From an uncultured Burkholderiales bacterium (GTDB lineage Bacteria; Pseudomonadota; Gammaproteobacteria; Burkholderiales; Burkholderiaceae_C): DNA of 52,569 nucleotides. A program made the translations under genes and the position numbers. Of the stretch, positions 51,276 to 52,569 are shown one piece after another. The notes below the pieces were generated by a model. It ran no database searches. It was not told where the DNA came from and was given only the letters and a program-made list of their open reading frames with translations. The stretch spans positions 1 to 52,569 of the forward strand of contig CAITSG010000545.1 in assembly GCA_903894995.1 (NCBI GenBank). Reading direction: 5' to 3'. Every line of letters begins with the position of its first letter. Within the stretch, counting starts at the first letter, position 1.

Positions 51276-52244
51276 TCAATCGGCCTTGATGCCGTTCTCG
51301 CGCACCACCTTGGCCCAGGTGTCGATCTGGCCGTCGATGAAAGTTTTGGCTTTTTCCACGCTGCCGCCTGAAATCTCGATGCCCTGAGCCACCAAGCGTT
51401 TGGACACATCCGGGTTGGCCAAGGCCTTGTTCAGCTCTTCGTTCATGCGCTTGACAATCTCGGGCGGTGTTTTGGCCGAGGCCAGCAAAGCCCACCAGGC
51501 AGGGGCTTCAAAACCTGGAAAGCCCATTTCAGCAATGGTGGGGACATCCGGAAACTCGGCCACCCGTTTGGCAGACGTCACGGCCAAAGGCCGCAGGCGT
51601 TTGCTGTCGATGTGTGGCTTGGTCAAAAACACCGTGCCCACGCTCAAGGGAATGTGCCCGGCAATCGCGTCGTTCATCAGGGGACCGCCGCCTTTGAAAG
51701 GCACATGGTTGAATTCCATGCCTCCGTTTTTGGCCAGCAACGTCATGGCCAGATGGGCCAAGCTGCCGTTGCCAATGGTGCCAAAGGACACGTTCTTTTT
51801 GGCTTTTGCTGCTGCTGTGACGTCGGTGAAAGTTTTGTACTCGGTGCTGGCGTGTGTGGTCATCATCATGGCCGAAGTGCCCACCAGCACCAGCGGCACC
51901 AAGTCTTTTTTGCTGTCATAAGGCATGTTGGGCATCAAACTTTGGTTGACACCATGTGTGTCAAACACCACGGCAAAGGTGTAGCCATCGGCCGGTGCAC
52001 TGAGCACGCCGGCCGTGCCAATCACGCCCGAGGCACCGCCCTTGTTTTCCACCACCACGCTTTGGCCCAATTGCTGGGAAAGCGGACCCGACAAAATGCG
52101 CGCCACCTGGTCCACCGAGCCACCGGGTGGAAACACCGCCACCAGTTTGATCGGCTGTTTGCTGGGCCAAGCTTGGGCCCAGGACGCCAGTGGCAAGCTG
52201 GCCAATATGGCAGCGTAGGCCCAACGAGAAATCTTTGTTTTCAT
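51276..52244 (-). CDS. Bug/TctC-type periplasmic solute-binding protein
   Basis: This 322-residue protein has a signal peptide (MKTKISRWAYAAILASLPLASWAQ) and Bug motifs: WPSKQPIKLVAVFPPGGSVDQVARILSGPL, VVENKGGASGVIGTAGVLSAPADGYTF and FNHVPFKGGGPLMNDAIAGHIPLS. ATG 52244 is preferred over TTG 52259. It stands alone on the minus strand. The 128 bases upstream to the repeats hold no recognisable gene. Ligand unknown. Confidence 0.92.
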   Translation of the reverse strand: MKTKISRWAYAAILASLPLASWAQAWPSKQPIKLVAVFPPGGSVDQVARILSGPLSQQLGQSVVVENKGGASGVIGTAGVLSAPADGYTFAVVFDTHGVNQSLMPNMPYDSKKDLVPLVLVGTSAMMMTTHASTEYKTFTDVTAAAKAKKNVSFGTIGNGSLAHLAMTLLAKNGGMEFNHVPFKGGGPLMNDAIAGHIPLSVGTVFLTKPHIDSKRLRPLAVTSAKRVAEFPDVPTIAEMGFPGFEAPAWWALLASAKTPPEIVKRMNEELNKALANPDVSKRLVAQGIEISGGSVEKAKTFIDGQIDTWAKVVRENGIKAD

Positions 52245-52372
52245 GAGCAACACCTTCAAAAATTCAACAACAAGCAGTATCGACTCTGAAGCTGTTTTGG
52301 CGTTGAGCGTATTCCCTTAGGGATCCTGCTCTGTGAAGTTTGAAGTGAAAGGCTTGTCTTGGGCACAACGAG

Positions 52373-52569
52373 TGTGGGAGCCCCGCCGCCTGGGCGATGG
52401 GTGGTGGTTTGCGAGGGTGATCGCGACGAGGGCGTCGCTCCTACAGGGGGATGCCCTGCATTTTGTGGGAGCCCCGCCTCGGGGCGATGGGTGGTGGTTT
52501 GCGAGGGCGATCGCGACGAGGGCGTCGCTCCTACAGGGGGGAATGCCCTGCATTTTGTGGGAGCCCCGC
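52373..52569. repeat. REPIN-like repeats at the right edge of the window
   Basis: Just over two units of the 1-178 repeat family lie here in the same orientation as at the left edge. Their head form is GTGGGAGC on the CCCG-type side and GTAGGAGC on the GACG-type side, and units start at about 52373, 52464 and 52556 (periods 91-92). The window stops inside a third copy. Short frames here are not genes. Confidence 0.8.

Noticed and set aside
52317-52553. 78-codon frame with the repeated words CRSDALVAI and NHHPSPR
   Set aside because: It is a translation of the REPIN repeats; the similar frames at 22-222 and 111-503 have the same origin.

Overview
The window looks like chromosomal DNA of a Burkholderiales bacterium, most likely Comamonadaceae. 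Supporting signs are the Bug/TctC solute-binding proteins without their permeases, the folC-SPOR-cvpA-purF-metZ-gltX order, the MerR gene next to tRNA-Pro, and GC-rich housekeeping genes. No genus is claimed. Both edges lie inside the same ~90-bp repeat family. These repeats have GTAGGAGC/GTGGGAGC heads followed by a small hairpin, paired head to head like REPINs, so the window probably ends where repeats break an assembly.

Layout. 1-5.6 kb: REPIN repeats, an orphan BrnA-like antitoxin, then fbp, pepN and prfB (with its programmed +1 frameshift) on the minus strand. 5.6-20.8 kb: an exopolysaccharide locus of the Wzx/Wzy type, mostly minus strand and lower in GC at its edges. It encodes a polyprenyl-phosphate sugar transferase, an unusual nucleotidyltransferase/left-handed helix/dead sugar-transferase fusion, three GT4 glycosyltransferases (one on the opposite strand), flippase, polymerase, chain-length protein and Wza-like exporter. 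Embedded among these are a REC-PP2C-HATPase protein, a STAS anti-sigma-antagonist-like protein and a degenerate Hpt-like protein. Together they form a complete candidate partner-switching relay of the HptB/HsbR/HsbA kind inside the genes it may control. This is the most interesting part of the window.

20.8-31.2 kb: alpha/beta hydrolase, acyl-CoA ligase, aldo/keto reductase (Tas), YbaK, PlsY, RidA, YajQ, MurB, a PaaI-type thioesterase, a DUF2442/DUF4160 pair, ArgG and PpnP. Two long palindromes with a shared core sit in opposite orientation around the thioesterase and the DUF pair. 31.3-40.4 kb: glycine-zipper protein, ArsC/Spx-like protein, then folC-SPOR-cvpA-purF-metZ-gltX, tRNA-Ala/Glu/Asp, a MerR-like regulator and tRNA-Pro.

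40.6-52.6 kb: small-molecule metabolism. It holds four Bug-type periplasmic binding proteins, a cysteine-free glutaredoxin-fold protein, and a tightly packed minus-strand operon (two Bug proteins, RraA/HMG-aldolase-like protein, LeuC/LeuD-like hydratase, ornithine cyclodeaminase-like protein and FAD oxidoreductase). A TauD-type dioxygenase lies divergent to this operon, followed by a membrane-anchored Mrr-like protein and a cysteine-rich hypothetical protein. The operon suggests uptake and breakdown of an organic acid, but the substrate cannot be read from sequence. No CRISPR array, rRNA, insertion-sequence transposase or prophage gene was seen.
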